Notes under the pieces: generated by a model
Told to the model about the DNA's origin: nothing
Databases searched by the model: none
Seen by the model: the letters and a program-made list of their open reading frames with translations, nothing else
Shown here: positions 36,666 to 46,081 of the stretch, piece after piece
How the letters are laid out: each line of letters opens with the position of its first letter
Position numbering within the stretch: the stretch's first letter is position 1
Assembly (NCBI RefSeq): GCF_913778665.1
Contig: NZ_CAJYVQ010000009.1
Coordinates: forward strand, 302,676-366,675
From: an uncultured Stenotrophomonas sp.
Lineage (GTDB): Bacteria; Pseudomonadota; Gammaproteobacteria; Xanthomonadales; Xanthomonadaceae
Reading direction: 5' to 3'
DNA length: 64,000 nucleotides
Program-made: the position numbers and the translations under genes

Positions 36666-38274
36666 GGTTCAACTCCGGGTTGCAGGGCATATCGGCCGCT
36701 CGGCGCAAATCTTCAAGGCGAAGTACAAGATTGGCTGCACTGGCCCGGTGCAGGTCGTCCGGAACGTCCTGGCCATCGGTCACCCAGGTGATCGGCAGGG
36801 CATGGTCCACGGCCACCGACAGGGCGTTGCCGAAGCGGCCGGTCTCGTCCAGCTTGCTCAGTACCAGGCCCTGCAGATTGGCGGCGCCGAAGCGGCGGAC
36901 CACCTCGTCCATGTCGCCGAAGCTGGTGTTGGCCGGCAGTACCAGCAGGGTGCGGACCTGTCGGGCGGCGCGCAGCCACTGCAGCTGGGCGGCCAGTGCG
37001 CGGTCGCGCGGGCCCAGGCCGGCAGTGTCGATCAGCACCAGCTTGTAGTCCTTCAGCCGTTCCAGCAGCTGGTCCAGGTCGGTGCCGCTGTTGGCCTCGT
37101 GCACCGCAATGCCGAGCTGGCGGCCGTAGCCGTACAGCTGCTCGCGGGCGCCGATGCGGGTGGTGTCGGTGGTCACCAGTGCGACGTCACGCGGGGCGTG
37201 CCTCTCGGCGAAGCGCGAGGCCAGTTTGGCGATGGTGGTGGTCTTGCCAGCACCGGTCGGGCCGACCAGCGCGATCACGCCGCCTTCTTCCAGCGGATCG
37301 ACCGGGGCGATCGGAAGCTTGCGCGAGATCAGCCCCAGCATCAGGCCGCGACCGCGGTGGGCTTCGGTCTCCAGCGGAATCTGCATCGCCACGTCGCGGG
37401 CCAGGCCGGCGTCGAAGCCGTACTCGTCCATCAGGTCCAGCGCGGTGGCGCGCACCGGGCAGCCACGCAGGCGCTCGTCGGTGAAGCGGTTCATCTCGCG
37501 CTCGATCACCTGGCGCATGCCGGCCACTTCCTGGCGCAGCTGGCGGATCTCGGCGTCGTCCTGGGCGACCACGGTCAGCACCGGGGCCGGGGCGAGGGTA
37601 GGCTCCGGCGAGGTTTCGATGACGGCGTCGGCCACTGCCGGTTCGCTGGCGGCGATCTCCGGCTGTGCTTCGGTCGGAGCCGCGCCCGGCAGCGGCGGCG
37701 GCTGCACGGCGGTGGCCGCGCTTTCGTGATGCATCTCGTGCGGCGGGTCGATCTGGAAGCGGGCACGGTTGGCTGGCGCGCTGGCGGCCGGTGCCGGTGC
37801 AACGATGGCCTCGGCGAACGGGGCGAAGATCTGTTCCGGCAGCGCCGGTTCGTTGACGGCGGCGCGCGCCAGAGTGGCGGCGAAGCCGGTGCTGCCACGG
37901 GTCGGCACGATCTCGTCGGCGCTGTCCAGGGTGCGGCCGGTGGCACCCACGGCCGCACGGGCGAGGGCGGCCACGGCCGAGGTGGTGGCGGCCACCGGCT
38001 CCGGCGCCGGGGTAGCGCTGCGGCGGCGGGTCACCGCAGCGATCACAGCATCGGCGGCGGTGCGCGGCTTCGGTGCCGGCGGCGGTGCCACGTCACGGCG
38101 CGAGGCTTCCAGTGCACGCTGCACGGCGCTCTCGTCATAGTTCGCGGCGGCGACGATCTCGATGCCTTCCTCGATCCGGCGGTTGGACAGGATCACGGCG
38201 TCAGGACCATGTTCCTTGCGCACCAGGTTCATGGCCGAGCGCATGTCGGCGGCGACGAATCGTTTGATTTTCAT
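36652..38274 (-). CDS. flhF: Flagellar biosynthesis GTPase FlhF
   Basis: A 540-residue SRP-type GTPase that marks the pole for flagellar assembly. The N-terminal B-domain begins MKIKRFVAADMRSAMNLVRKE; residues of about 75-240 are a low-complexity Ala/Pro linker, longer than usual; then come the N and G domains with GPTGAGKTTTIAKLA (G1), VTTDTTRIGAREQL, IDTAGLGPRD (G3) and LSKLDETGRFG. The ATG at 38274 is chosen on homology although no good ribosome site precedes it. An in-frame GTG at 38340 follows AAGGGG and would add 22 residues. FlhF and FlhG together imply polar flagella. Confidence 0.93.
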   Translation of the reverse strand: MKIKRFVAADMRSAMNLVRKEHGPDAVILSNRRIEEGIEIVAAANYDESAVQRALEASRRDVAPPPAPKPRTAADAVIAAVTRRRSATPAPEPVAATTSAVAALARAAVGATGRTLDSADEIVPTRGSTGFAATLARAAVNEPALPEQIFAPFAEAIVAPAPAASAPANRARFQIDPPHEMHHESAATAVQPPPLPGAAPTEAQPEIAASEPAVADAVIETSPEPTLAPAPVLTVVAQDDAEIRQLRQEVAGMRQVIEREMNRFTDERLRGCPVRATALDLMDEYGFDAGLARDVAMQIPLETEAHRGRGLMLGLISRKLPIAPVDPLEEGGVIALVGPTGAGKTTTIAKLASRFAERHAPRDVALVTTDTTRIGAREQLYGYGRQLGIAVHEANSGTDLDQLLERLKDYKLVLIDTAGLGPRDRALAAQLQWLRAARQVRTLLVLPANTSFGDMDEVVRRFGAANLQGLVLSKLDETGRFGNALSVAVDHALPITWVTDGQDVPDDLHRASAANLVLRLEDLRRAADMPCNPELNHAVA

Positions 38275-38419
38275 GCTGTGGTCACGGGACGAAGACGGCG
38301 GGGTGGCGGTCGGGGAACTCGGGTGGTCGGTGGTCTGCACGGTGCGGGTTCCCCTTGGTATCTGTCTGTTGCGTTGGTTCGAAAGTGGTGTCTGTTTTCT
38401 GGCGCATCGGAGGGCGGCG

Positions 38420-40528
38420 TCAGCTGATCGTTCCGACCAGCTTCAGGCGCTTGTCCTCCGGCACCTCGCTGTAGGCCAGGACCGACAGCGACGGAACGCT
38501 GTGGCGGACCAGGCGGGCCAGCGCGGCGCGCACCGGGCCAGGTACCAGCACGACCGCGGGCTCGTTGCGGGCTTCCTGCTTGCTGACACATTCGGCCAGG
38601 CTCTGGTGCAGTCGCTCAGCGAGTCCGGGTTCCAGCGCGGCGCCGTTGCCCTGCGTGGACTCCTGCAAGACACGTTCCAATTGCGGGTTGAGGGTGAAGA
38701 CCGGCAGCTCCGCCGACATTCCGGCGATCTCCTGCACGATGAAGCGGCCCAGCGCGGTACGCACGGCGGCGGTGAGCACGGCCGGGTCCTGGCTGCTGGG
38801 CGCGTGTTCGACCAGTGCTTCGGCAATCTTGCGCAGCTGGCGGATCGGAATGCGCTCCACCAGCAGGTTCTGCAGCACGCGCACCACCGCCGACAGCGGC
38901 AGCGCCTTCGGCGTCAGATCCTCGACGAGCTTGGGCGCGCTCTTGGCCAGGTTGGCCAGCAGGTGCTGCACTTCCTCGTGGCCGAGCAGTTCCGGCGCGT
39001 GTTCGCGGATCAGGTGCGAGAGGTGGGTGGCGACAACCGTGGCCGGGTCGACCACGGTGTAGCCCAGCGTTTCAGCCTGGGCACGCTGGTGCGGCTGGAT
39101 CCAGGTGGCATCCAGGCCGAACGCGGGGTCCTTGCCGGCAATGCCTTCGAGCGCGCCGAGCGCACTGCCCGGGTCCAGCGCCAGTTCGCGGTCCGGATGG
39201 ATTTCGGCGGTAGCCACCGGCACGCCGTGCACCAGCACGCGGTACCCATTGGCCGGCAGCTCCAGGTTGTCGCGGATGTGCACCGACGGGATCAGGAAGC
39301 CGACATCCTGGGTCAGCTTGCGGCGCACGCCCTTGATGCGCGCCATCAGTTCGCCGCCCTGGTTGCTGTCGACCAGGGGGATCAGCCGGTAGCCAACCTC
39401 CAGCCCCAGCGGATCGACCGGACGCAGCTCGTCCCAGCTCAGTTCGGCGGTCGGTGCCGGTGCGGCCGGGCGGCCCAGTGCATTGAGCGCGGCGGCTTCA
39501 TTGCCTGCGGCTGCAGGATCGGTGGCGGCGGCCTTGCCCTTGCGATAGACCTTCCAGGCGATGAAGCCGAGGATCGCCGCCAGCGTCAGGAAAGCGACGT
39601 TGGGCATGCCCGGCACCAGGCCGACCACGCCGATGATGCCGGCAGTGATCGCCAGTGCACGGTACTGGCCAAACACCTGGCCCGTCATGGCCTGGGCCAT
39701 GTCCTGCGAGCGCGAGGCGCGGGTGACCAGCATCGCCACCGCGCTGGACACCAGCAGTGCCGGCAGCTGTGCCACCAGGCCGTCACCGATGGAAAGCAGG
39801 GTGTAGGTGGCGGCGGCGTCGCCAAACGGCATGCCATGCTGCAGCACGCCCACGGCCAGGCCGCCGAGCATGTTGATGAACAGGATCAGGATGCCGGCGA
39901 TGGCGTCGCCGCGGATGAACTTGCTGGCGCCGTCCATCGCGCCGTAGAAGTCGGCTTCCTCGCGGACCTCTTCACGGCGCAGCTTGGCTTCTTCACGCGT
40001 CAGCAAACCGGCGTTGAGGTCGGCATCGATCGCCATCTGCTTGCCAGGCATCGCGTCCAGGATGAAGCGCGCAGTCACTTCGGAGACGCGGCCTGCGCCC
40101 TTGGTGATCACCACGAAGTTGATGATGGTGAGGATCGCGAACACCACGATGCCGACGGCGTAGTTGCCGCCGATCACGAATTCGCCGAAGGCGGCGATGA
40201 CCTTGCCGGCAGCGTCGTGGCCGTTCTGGCCGTTGAGCAGGATGACGCGGGTGGAGGCCACGTTCAGCGCCAGCCGCAGCATGGTGGTGATCAGCAGCAC
40301 GATCGGGAAGATGGTGAAATCCAGCGGGCGCTTCACGTAGACCACCGCCAGCAGCACCATCAGCGAGATGGCGATGTTGAAGGTGAACAGCGCATCGAGC
40401 ACCGGCGCGGCCAGCGGCACCACCACCATGGCCAGCAGGGCCAGCACGATCAGCGGTGCGCCAAGCCCCTGGCGGATCATTTCCAGGGCGCGGCGGGTAT
40501 TGAAACCGGTCGAGGGCTGGGCGCTCAC
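38420..40528 (-). CDS. flhA: Flagellar type III export gate protein FlhA
   Basis: A 702-residue export-gate protein. The N-terminal half has eight hydrophobic segments with the cytoplasmic FHIPEP-type region (RPLDFTIFPIVLLITTMLRLALNVASTR and GGNYAVGIVVFAILTIINFVVITKG). The C-terminal cytoplasmic domain (about 345-702) docks chaperone-substrate complexes. It starts at GTG 40528, preceded by GGGAGG, and overlaps the flhB stop by 4 bases. 145 bases separate its stop from the flhF ATG. It works with FlhB, FliP, FliQ, FliR and the FliHIJ ATPase, all encoded in this window. Confidence 0.97.
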   Translation of the reverse strand: MSAQPSTGFNTRRALEMIRQGLGAPLIVLALLAMVVVPLAAPVLDALFTFNIAISLMVLLAVVYVKRPLDFTIFPIVLLITTMLRLALNVASTRVILLNGQNGHDAAGKVIAAFGEFVIGGNYAVGIVVFAILTIINFVVITKGAGRVSEVTARFILDAMPGKQMAIDADLNAGLLTREEAKLRREEVREEADFYGAMDGASKFIRGDAIAGILILFINMLGGLAVGVLQHGMPFGDAAATYTLLSIGDGLVAQLPALLVSSAVAMLVTRASRSQDMAQAMTGQVFGQYRALAITAGIIGVVGLVPGMPNVAFLTLAAILGFIAWKVYRKGKAAATDPAAAGNEAAALNALGRPAAPAPTAELSWDELRPVDPLGLEVGYRLIPLVDSNQGGELMARIKGVRRKLTQDVGFLIPSVHIRDNLELPANGYRVLVHGVPVATAEIHPDRELALDPGSALGALEGIAGKDPAFGLDATWIQPHQRAQAETLGYTVVDPATVVATHLSHLIREHAPELLGHEEVQHLLANLAKSAPKLVEDLTPKALPLSAVVRVLQNLLVERIPIRQLRKIAEALVEHAPSSQDPAVLTAAVRTALGRFIVQEIAGMSAELPVFTLNPQLERVLQESTQGNGAALEPGLAERLHQSLAECVSKQEARNEPAVVLVPGPVRAALARLVRHSVPSLSVLAYSEVPEDKRLKLVGTIS

Positions 40529-41655
40529 GGGCGGCCTCCCTTGCCGAATTCATCCACCTGGATGTGCGGGGCGTCCGGCATCGGGCCAGTGCGCCAGGCG
40601 CGCAACTGGTAGACGTAGGACAGGACCTGGGCGACGGCCGAATACAGTCTCACGGGGATTTCCTTTCCGAGTTGGCCTTCCCGATACAAGGCGCGTGCCA
40701 AAGGCGGGGCAGAGACAATCGCCACCTTGTTGCCGTCGGCCACTTCACGGATGCGCAGGGCGGTCTCGTCCACGCCCAGGGCAACCACGGTCGGGGCGTT
40801 CATGGCTCCGCCTTCGTACTTCAGGGCCACCGCGTAGTGGGTGGGGTTGACCACCACCACATCGGCGGTGGGCACCGCTTCCATCATCCGTCGGTTGGCC
40901 ATCTGCTGCTGCAGCTGGCGGATCCGGCCCTTCACCTCGGGGCTGCCTTCGCTTTCCTTCATTTCCCGGCGCAGCTCTTCACGGGTCATCTTCAGCTTGC
41001 GCATCCAGTTCCAGCGCTGGTAGGGCGCGTCGATGGCGGCCAGTACCAGCATCGCCCCGGCGGTGGCCAGCAGCAGGCGCAGGGTGAAGCCCAAGCCGTC
41101 AGTGATGGCGGTTTCCAGCGGGTGATGGATCAGCCCGCGCAAGGTGTCGAAGCCGCTCCAGACCACTAGTCCGGCGGCCACGCCGACGAAGGCCACGCGC
41201 AGCAGCGACTTGGTGAACTCGGCGATGGCCTCCGGCCCATACAGGCGCTTGAACCCGCTCATCGGGTTCATGCGGTTGATGTCGGGCAGCAACGCCTTCT
41301 GCGACCAGCGCAGGCCGCCCATCACCAGCGGGGCGACGAAGCTGGCCAGCAGGCAGACCAGCACCAGCGGTGCGATCACCAGCAGGAACTGCAGCAGCAG
41401 GTCGCCGAAGTGGCCGAACAGTTCCTTCGGGTTTTGCCGCAGGCTCTGTTCCGGGCTCAGCGCCTGCTTCATCCAGGCCGTGGCACCGCGGCCGATCGAG
41501 CCGCTCATGGCCATCACCGCCAGCACGCCGGCGCCGAATACGGCGGCCGTGCCGAGTTCGCGCGAGCGCGGCAGGTTGCCCTGTTCACGCGCGTCGCGCA
41601 GGCGTTTTTCGGTCGGTTGTTCGGTCTTTTCGCCGGCGGATTCGTTCTCGGACAT
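40525..41655 (-). CDS. flhB: Flagellar export switch protein FlhB
   Basis: A 376-residue protein with four hydrophobic segments (about 33-55, 85-110, 140-165 and 185-205) and a cytoplasmic domain cleaved at the conserved NPTH (in DVVVVNPTHYAVALKYE). Autocleavage switches substrate specificity from rod/hook to filament type when FliK measures the hook. The N-terminus ENESAGEKTEQPTEKRLRDAR is typical. ATG 41655 is preferred over upstream in-frame GTGs. A sigma-54-like site lies about 35 bases upstream, so this gene opens the long operon that ends at parP. Confidence 0.97.
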   Translation of the reverse strand: MSENESAGEKTEQPTEKRLRDAREQGNLPRSRELGTAAVFGAGVLAVMAMSGSIGRGATAWMKQALSPEQSLRQNPKELFGHFGDLLLQFLLVIAPLVLVCLLASFVAPLVMGGLRWSQKALLPDINRMNPMSGFKRLYGPEAIAEFTKSLLRVAFVGVAAGLVVWSGFDTLRGLIHHPLETAITDGLGFTLRLLLATAGAMLVLAAIDAPYQRWNWMRKLKMTREELRREMKESEGSPEVKGRIRQLQQQMANRRMMEAVPTADVVVVNPTHYAVALKYEGGAMNAPTVVALGVDETALRIREVADGNKVAIVSAPPLARALYREGQLGKEIPVRLYSAVAQVLSYVYQLRAWRTGPMPDAPHIQVDEFGKGGRP

Positions 41656-41688
41656 CACAGGCACTGCGGCAGGGGATGCCGGAGTGCG

Positions 41689-41704
41689 TGCAAGAACCGT
41701 TCCG
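41689..41704 (-). promoter_or_regulatory. Sigma-54 (RpoN) promoter-like site ahead of flhB
   Basis: Minus strand CGGAACG-GTTC-TTGCA: GG and GC are 10 bases apart as required, and the -12 TTGCA is exact; the -24 matches five of seven consensus bases. Transcription would begin near 41677. Confidence 0.65.
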
Positions 41705-41732
41705 TGGTGGCGGAAGGGCGCGCCGCGCGGCG

Positions 41733-43865
41733 CTATCCGGGCGGATGCTGTTGCGGCGGGCTCTGCGCCAGTTCGATGCGCGGCCGCGGCAGATCATGCA
41801 GCTGCATGAAGCGCGCCGCGTCCACCGGGCGGCCGAGCAGGTAGCCCTGCAGGTAGTCGCAGCCCAGCCGCTCCAGGTAGGCGCGCTGCGCGGCGGTCTC
41901 CACGCCCTCGGCCACGATGTCCATGTCCAGCGCGTGGCCCAGTGCCACGATGGCCGAGACGATCACCACGTCCTCGGCGCTGTGCTCCAGGTCGCGCACG
42001 AAGGCGTGGTCGATCTTGATCTCGGTGGCCGGAAGCCGCTTCAGGTACAGCAGGCTGGAATAGCCGGTGCCGAAGTCGTCGATGGAAATGCCCACGCCCA
42101 GCGCCGACAGGGCCTGCAGCAGGCGCAGGCTGGTATCGGTATCGCGCATCACCGTGCTTTCGGTGATCTCCAGCACCAGGTGCCGTGGCGCGATATTGTA
42201 GCGCTCGATCACCGCGCGTACGTCCTGGAGCAGGTGCGGCGAGCCGAACTGCACCGGCGACAGGTTCACCGACATTGACCAGCCTTCGTGGCCGGCATCG
42301 TGCCAGTGGCGCAGCTGCTGGCAGGCTTGGTCCAGCGCCCAGCGGCCGATGTCGTTGATCGCGCCGCTGCGCTCGGCCAGGCGGATGAAACGGTCCGGCG
42401 GAATCAGGCCGTGCTCCGGGTGGCGCCAGCGGATCAGCGCCTCGGCACCGGCTACCTTCTGGGTAGCCACGCGGATCTTCGGCTGGTAGTTCATGAACAG
42501 CTGCTCGCTGCCGATGGCGCGGCGCAGGTCGGCCAGCAGGCGGAACTGCTGCTCGGCACTGTCGTTCATCCAGTCGGCGAACAGCACGAAGGCGTTGCGC
42601 CCCGATTCCTTGGCCTGATACATCGCCGCATCGGCAAAGGCCATCAGCTGGCGCTCGCTGGCGGCGTGGTCGGGGCAGATCGCCACGCCAATGCTGGCGG
42701 TCACCTGCAGTTCGTTGTCCGGCAGCAGCGGCCCACTCCCGACGGCCTGCAGGATGCGCCGGGCCAGGGTCGGCAGGTCCTCGTCATGCTCGATGCGCAC
42801 CACCAGCACGAACTCGTCGCCGCCCAGCCGTGCCAGCAGGTCATGCGGGCGCAGCAGCTGGCGGGTACGCTCGGCCACCGCCACAAGCAGCGCGTCGCCG
42901 GCCTGGTGGCCATAGGCATCGTTGACCTGCTTGAAGCCGTCCAGGTCCATGAACATCACCGCGAAGCGGCTGCCGCCCTGTTCGGCCTCGGCCAGCGCTT
43001 GCACGATGCGTCGCTGCAGCAGCAGCCGGTTGGGCAGGCGGGTGAGTGGATCATGCAGCGCGGCCTGGGTCAGTTCCTGCTGGGCATCGGTCAGCGAGGT
43101 ACTCAGCATCGAGTTGCGCAGGCGCAGCAGCTGCGCTTCCACCCGCTGGTCCATCCATGAGACCACCAGCACCACCGCCAGGATCGCCACCGTCAGTACC
43201 ACCACCAGCATCGCCAGCCATTCGCTCTGCAGCCCATCGCCGACGGCGGCACCGCAGATGCTGCCTTCCGGGAAGCGCGCAGCGGCCATGCCGGTGTAGT
43301 GCATGCCGACGATGGCCAGCCCGAGCAGGCCCGCCGCCGCGAGTCGGTCACCAACGCGGGTGCGCTGCGCGCGCAGCCGGAACGCCACATACAGCGCGGT
43401 CCACGACGCCGCCACCGCAACCAGCAGCGAGAACAGCAACCAGCCCGGGGCGTAGTCGATACCGGGCTGCATGCGCATGGCGGCCATGCCGACGTAGTGC
43501 ATGCCGGCAATGCCGGTGCCCATCAATACCGCACCGCCGGCCAGGCGTGGGTGCGGCAAGGTGCGCAAGGACACCAGCCACAGCGCGAATACCGATGAAG
43601 CGATCGCCAGCGCCAGCGAGAGCAGGGTGATCGGCAGGTCGTAGCCCAGCGGAATCGGCAGGTCGAAGGCGAGCATGCCGATGAAGTGCATCGACCAGAT
43701 GCCCAGGCCCATGGCGCAGCCGCCGCCGAACCGCCACCACCATGCCGCGCCCTTGCCGGGGGCGGTGACCGTGCGCCCGGCCATGGCCAGCGCGGTGTAG
43801 GAAGCCATCACAGCGACCAGCAACGAAATCGCCACCAGCCACGGGTTGTACGTGCCTACCAGCAT
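41733..43865 (-). CDS. Membrane c-di-GMP enzyme: MHYT sensor, GGDEF and EAL domains
   Basis: A 710-residue protein. Seven hydrophobic segments in residues 1-235 contain three MHYT motifs (MHFIGM, MHYVGM, MHYTGM), a membrane domain proposed to bind copper and sense oxygen, CO or NO. A GGDEF domain (about 270-430) has the intact signature LGGDEFV and MFMDLDGFKQVND, so cyclase activity is possible. The EAL domain (about 445-695) keeps AEALIRWRHP, the ESTVMRD segment, DDFGTGYSSLLYLKRLP and KIDHAFVRD, so phosphodiesterase activity is also possible. Net activity cannot be told. It lies between flhB and fliR on the same strand but is probably separate, with REP palindromes on its upstream side. It may tune the c-di-GMP that YcgR reads. 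Confidence 0.93.
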   Translation of the reverse strand: MLVGTYNPWLVAISLLVAVMASYTALAMAGRTVTAPGKGAAWWWRFGGGCAMGLGIWSMHFIGMLAFDLPIPLGYDLPITLLSLALAIASSVFALWLVSLRTLPHPRLAGGAVLMGTGIAGMHYVGMAAMRMQPGIDYAPGWLLFSLLVAVAASWTALYVAFRLRAQRTRVGDRLAAAGLLGLAIVGMHYTGMAAARFPEGSICGAAVGDGLQSEWLAMLVVVLTVAILAVVLVVSWMDQRVEAQLLRLRNSMLSTSLTDAQQELTQAALHDPLTRLPNRLLLQRRIVQALAEAEQGGSRFAVMFMDLDGFKQVNDAYGHQAGDALLVAVAERTRQLLRPHDLLARLGGDEFVLVVRIEHDEDLPTLARRILQAVGSGPLLPDNELQVTASIGVAICPDHAASERQLMAFADAAMYQAKESGRNAFVLFADWMNDSAEQQFRLLADLRRAIGSEQLFMNYQPKIRVATQKVAGAEALIRWRHPEHGLIPPDRFIRLAERSGAINDIGRWALDQACQQLRHWHDAGHEGWSMSVNLSPVQFGSPHLLQDVRAVIERYNIAPRHLVLEITESTVMRDTDTSLRLLQALSALGVGISIDDFGTGYSSLLYLKRLPATEIKIDHAFVRDLEHSAEDVVIVSAIVALGHALDMDIVAEGVETAAQRAYLERLGCDYLQGYLLGRPVDAARFMQLHDLPRPRIELAQSPPQQHPPG

Positions 43866-44065
43866 TCGTCAGTCTCCCGGACTTGCCTGTCGACGGAAAC
43901 TACGGTGGGGCATGCATGAGGCAGGCCGACGCAGCATGCCGGCCAGGTGCGGCGCTCCCCCTGGGCGCCACCCGTCGACTCTAACGCGCAGACCCGGGGA
44001 CAGAGCAAGCAGCAAAACGTGAAATCCGGCCCGCTCGCCCGCGGGCAGCGCCGAGCTTCGCCCTT

Positions 44066-44131
44066 GCAGCGTCGAGCCGTGCTCGACTGCCATGGGCCGA
44101 CGCTGTAGCCGAGCGTGGGCTCGGCACTACA
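44066..44131. repeat. Pair of SMAG-type REP palindromes between fliR and the MHYT gene
   Basis: Element 1 has arms GTCGAGC (44071-44077) and GCTCGAC (44081-44087). Element 2, headed by GTAG, has CCGAGC (44109-44114) and GCTCGG (44119-44124), closing with CACTAC. Two inverted units in tandem are the usual dimer arrangement of S. maltophilia GTAG elements. The other 200 bases of the gap show no gene. Confidence 0.8.
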
Positions 44132-44141
44132 GGAGGGCGGG

Positions 44142-44933
44142 TCAGCGCGTGACCGCGTCGGCGGCCTGGAAGGCGGCGTCGAACAGGCGCTGCACCGGCG
44201 GGCCCATTTCCCCGGCCAGCAGGGTCAGCAGGAACAGGCCCAGCAGCAGCGAGACCGGCAGGCCGAGCTGGATCGGGTTCAGCGCCGGCGCGGCTCGAGC
44301 CAGCACGCCGAAGGCCAGGTTCACCGCCAGCATCGCCACTGTCAGCGGGATGGCCAGGGTCAGCGCGCCGCGCAGCACGGTCAGCAGGAAGGTCGGGGCG
44401 ATGCTGAAGAAGGCGTGCGGGTCGGGCAGGGGGGCGCCGATCGGCAGCGCCCGGTAGCTGTCCACCACCAGCGAGATCAGCGCCAGATGACCGTTGGCGG
44501 TGAAGAACAGCAGGCCGAACATCAGGTAGAACCATTGCCCGATCACGCCGGAAGTACCGCCACGCAGCGGGTCGCTCATCTGCGCGAAGGCCAGGCCGGT
44601 ACCCTGGGCGATCAGTTCGCCGGCCAGTGCGCCGGCCTCGAACACCAGCCGCAGCAGGAAGCCGATGGCCACGCCGATGGCCAGTTCACGGGCGATGGTC
44701 AGTACGGTGGCGGCATCGAAGCCGGTCCACTGCGGCACCGGCGGCAGCAGCGGTGCCAGTGCGATGGCCAGGGTGCCGGCCAGGATCACGCGGATCCGCG
44801 CCGGTACCGCACGGGTACCGACCATGGGCATGGCCAGGGCCACCGCGCCGATGCGCAGCATGGTCCACAGCACGGTGCCGATCATGCCGAAGGCCTGCAG
44901 GCCGTCGGCCGTCATCTGGGTGGCGGCGTCCAT
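44142..44933 (-). CDS. fliR: Flagellar export gate protein FliR
   Basis: A 263-residue integral membrane protein with about six hydrophobic segments; LRIGAVALAMPMVGTRAVPARIRV, the mid-protein AGELIAQGTGLAFAQMSDP and the C-terminal GLPVSLLLGLFLLTLLAGEM are typical. It forms the export gate with FliP5FliQ4. ATG 44933 follows AGGG 11 bases upstream; an in-frame GTG at 44945 adds four residues. It is last in the fliLMNOPQR run and is followed by REP elements. Confidence 0.94.
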   Translation of the reverse strand: MDAATQMTADGLQAFGMIGTVLWTMLRIGAVALAMPMVGTRAVPARIRVILAGTLAIALAPLLPPVPQWTGFDAATVLTIARELAIGVAIGFLLRLVFEAGALAGELIAQGTGLAFAQMSDPLRGGTSGVIGQWFYLMFGLLFFTANGHLALISLVVDSYRALPIGAPLPDPHAFFSIAPTFLLTVLRGALTLAIPLTVAMLAVNLAFGVLARAAPALNPIQLGLPVSLLLGLFLLTLLAGEMGPPVQRLFDAAFQAADAVTR

Positions 44934-44946
44934 CGAAGCGCGCACC

Positions 44947-45216
44947 CTAGCCGATCAGATGCGGGATGCGCTGGAACAGCAGCGTTGTGAATTCCACCAG
45001 GTGGCCGATCAGCAGGCTGCCCAGCGCGAACAGCACCGCGGTCAGTGCTGCCGCCTTGGCCACGAATGCGATGGTGGGTTCGTTGAGCTGGGTCGCGGCC
45101 TGCACCACGCCCACCACGACGCCTACCACCAGTACGGTGAGCAGCAGGGGGCCGGCCACCCACAACACGGTGATCAGGCCGCCACGCAGTTCGGTCAAGG
45201 CAAGTTCGGGAGACAT
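44947..45216 (-). CDS. fliQ: Flagellar export gate protein FliQ
   Basis: An 89-residue protein with two hydrophobic helices (about 15-38 and 50-75) and the family stretch VGVVQAATQLNEPTIAFVAKAAAL between them. Size and topology match FliQ. It is separated from fliP by 84 bases that contain a SMAG-like repeat, unusual inside this tight operon, and sits 13 bases ahead of fliR. Confidence 0.95.
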   Translation of the reverse strand: MSPELALTELRGGLITVLWVAGPLLLTVLVVGVVVGVVQAATQLNEPTIAFVAKAAALTAVLFALGSLLIGHLVEFTTLLFQRIPHLIG

Positions 45217-45230
45217 GGTTTTTCCATCGG

Positions 45231-45282
45231 TAGCGCTGGGCCGTGCCCGGCGACGCTCATGTAGCGTCGAGCCATGCTCGAC
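45231..45282. repeat. SMAG-type REP dimer between fliP and fliQ
   Basis: Unit 1: GCTGGGC (45235-45241) pairs with GCCCGGC (45245-45251) with one G-T pair. Unit 2: GTAG-headed, GTCGAGC (45266-45272) pairs with GCTCGAC (45276-45282) around CAT. The dimer interrupts an operon that must be expressed with fixed subunit ratios. Confidence 0.78.
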
Positions 45283-45300
45283 GGCCGTTACGGGGTGGGA

Positions 45301-46080
45301 TCAAGCCGGATTGAAACTGGCTGCCAGCGTGCCCACGGTCAGCACCCAGCCATCGACCAGCACGAACAGCAGGATCTTGAACGGGGCCGACACCAGCATC
45401 GGCGACAGCATCATCATGCCCATCGACATCAGCACGCTGGCCACCACCAGATCGATGATCACGAACGGGATGAAGATCAGGAAGCCGATCTCGAAGGCGG
45501 TCTTCAGCTCGCTGGTGACGAACGAGGCGACCAGCACCGGGAACGGGATCGCGTCGGGGCTGGCGTAGGTGCCGTGCCCGGCGATGCCGGCGAAGGTCAT
45601 CAGGTCGGTCTCGCGGATCTGCGCCAGCATGAAGGCGCGCAGCGGCGTGGTGGTCAGCGTCCAGGCGGTCTGGAAGTCGATGTCGCCGTTGAGGTAGGGC
45701 GCCATGCCGGTGCTCCAGGCCTTGTCCCAGGTCGGCAGCATGATCATCGCGGTGAGGAACAGGGCCAGGCCCAGCAGCACCTGGTTGGACGGCGTCTGCC
45801 CGGTGCCCAGCGCCTGCCGCAGCAGGCCCAGCACGATGATGATGCGGGTAAACGAAGTCAGTACCAGCAGCATCGACGGGATCAGGGTGATCGCCGTCAT
45901 AAGCAGCAGGGTCTGCAGCGGCAGACTCACCGGTGCGCCGCCGATCTTGCCGACGTTGATGTCCGGCAGCGGCGTGGTCGGCGCGCCGGGGGCGGCGAAC
46001 GCCAGCGCCGGCAACAGGCACAGGGCAAGCAACAGCAGCCACGGCATCAGGGTGGCAAATCGGGTACGGGCGACACGCAT
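45301..46080 (-). CDS. fliP: Flagellar export gate protein FliP
   Basis: A 259-residue protein. A cleavable signal peptide (MRVARTRFATLMPWLLLLALCLLP..., cleavage near residue 30) is characteristic of FliP. Four TM segments follow, with LLLMTAITLIPSMLLVLTSFTRIIIVLGLLRQALG and FIPFVIIDLVVASVLMSMGMMMLSP as signatures. It forms the core of the gate with FliR and FliQ. It starts next to the fliO stop with one base between. Confidence 0.96.
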   Translation of the reverse strand: MRVARTRFATLMPWLLLLALCLLPALAFAAPGAPTTPLPDINVGKIGGAPVSLPLQTLLLMTAITLIPSMLLVLTSFTRIIIVLGLLRQALGTGQTPSNQVLLGLALFLTAMIMLPTWDKAWSTGMAPYLNGDIDFQTAWTLTTTPLRAFMLAQIRETDLMTFAGIAGHGTYASPDAIPFPVLVASFVTSELKTAFEIGFLIFIPFVIIDLVVASVLMSMGMMMLSPMLVSAPFKILLFVLVDGWVLTVGTLAASFNPA

Positions 46081-46081
46081 G

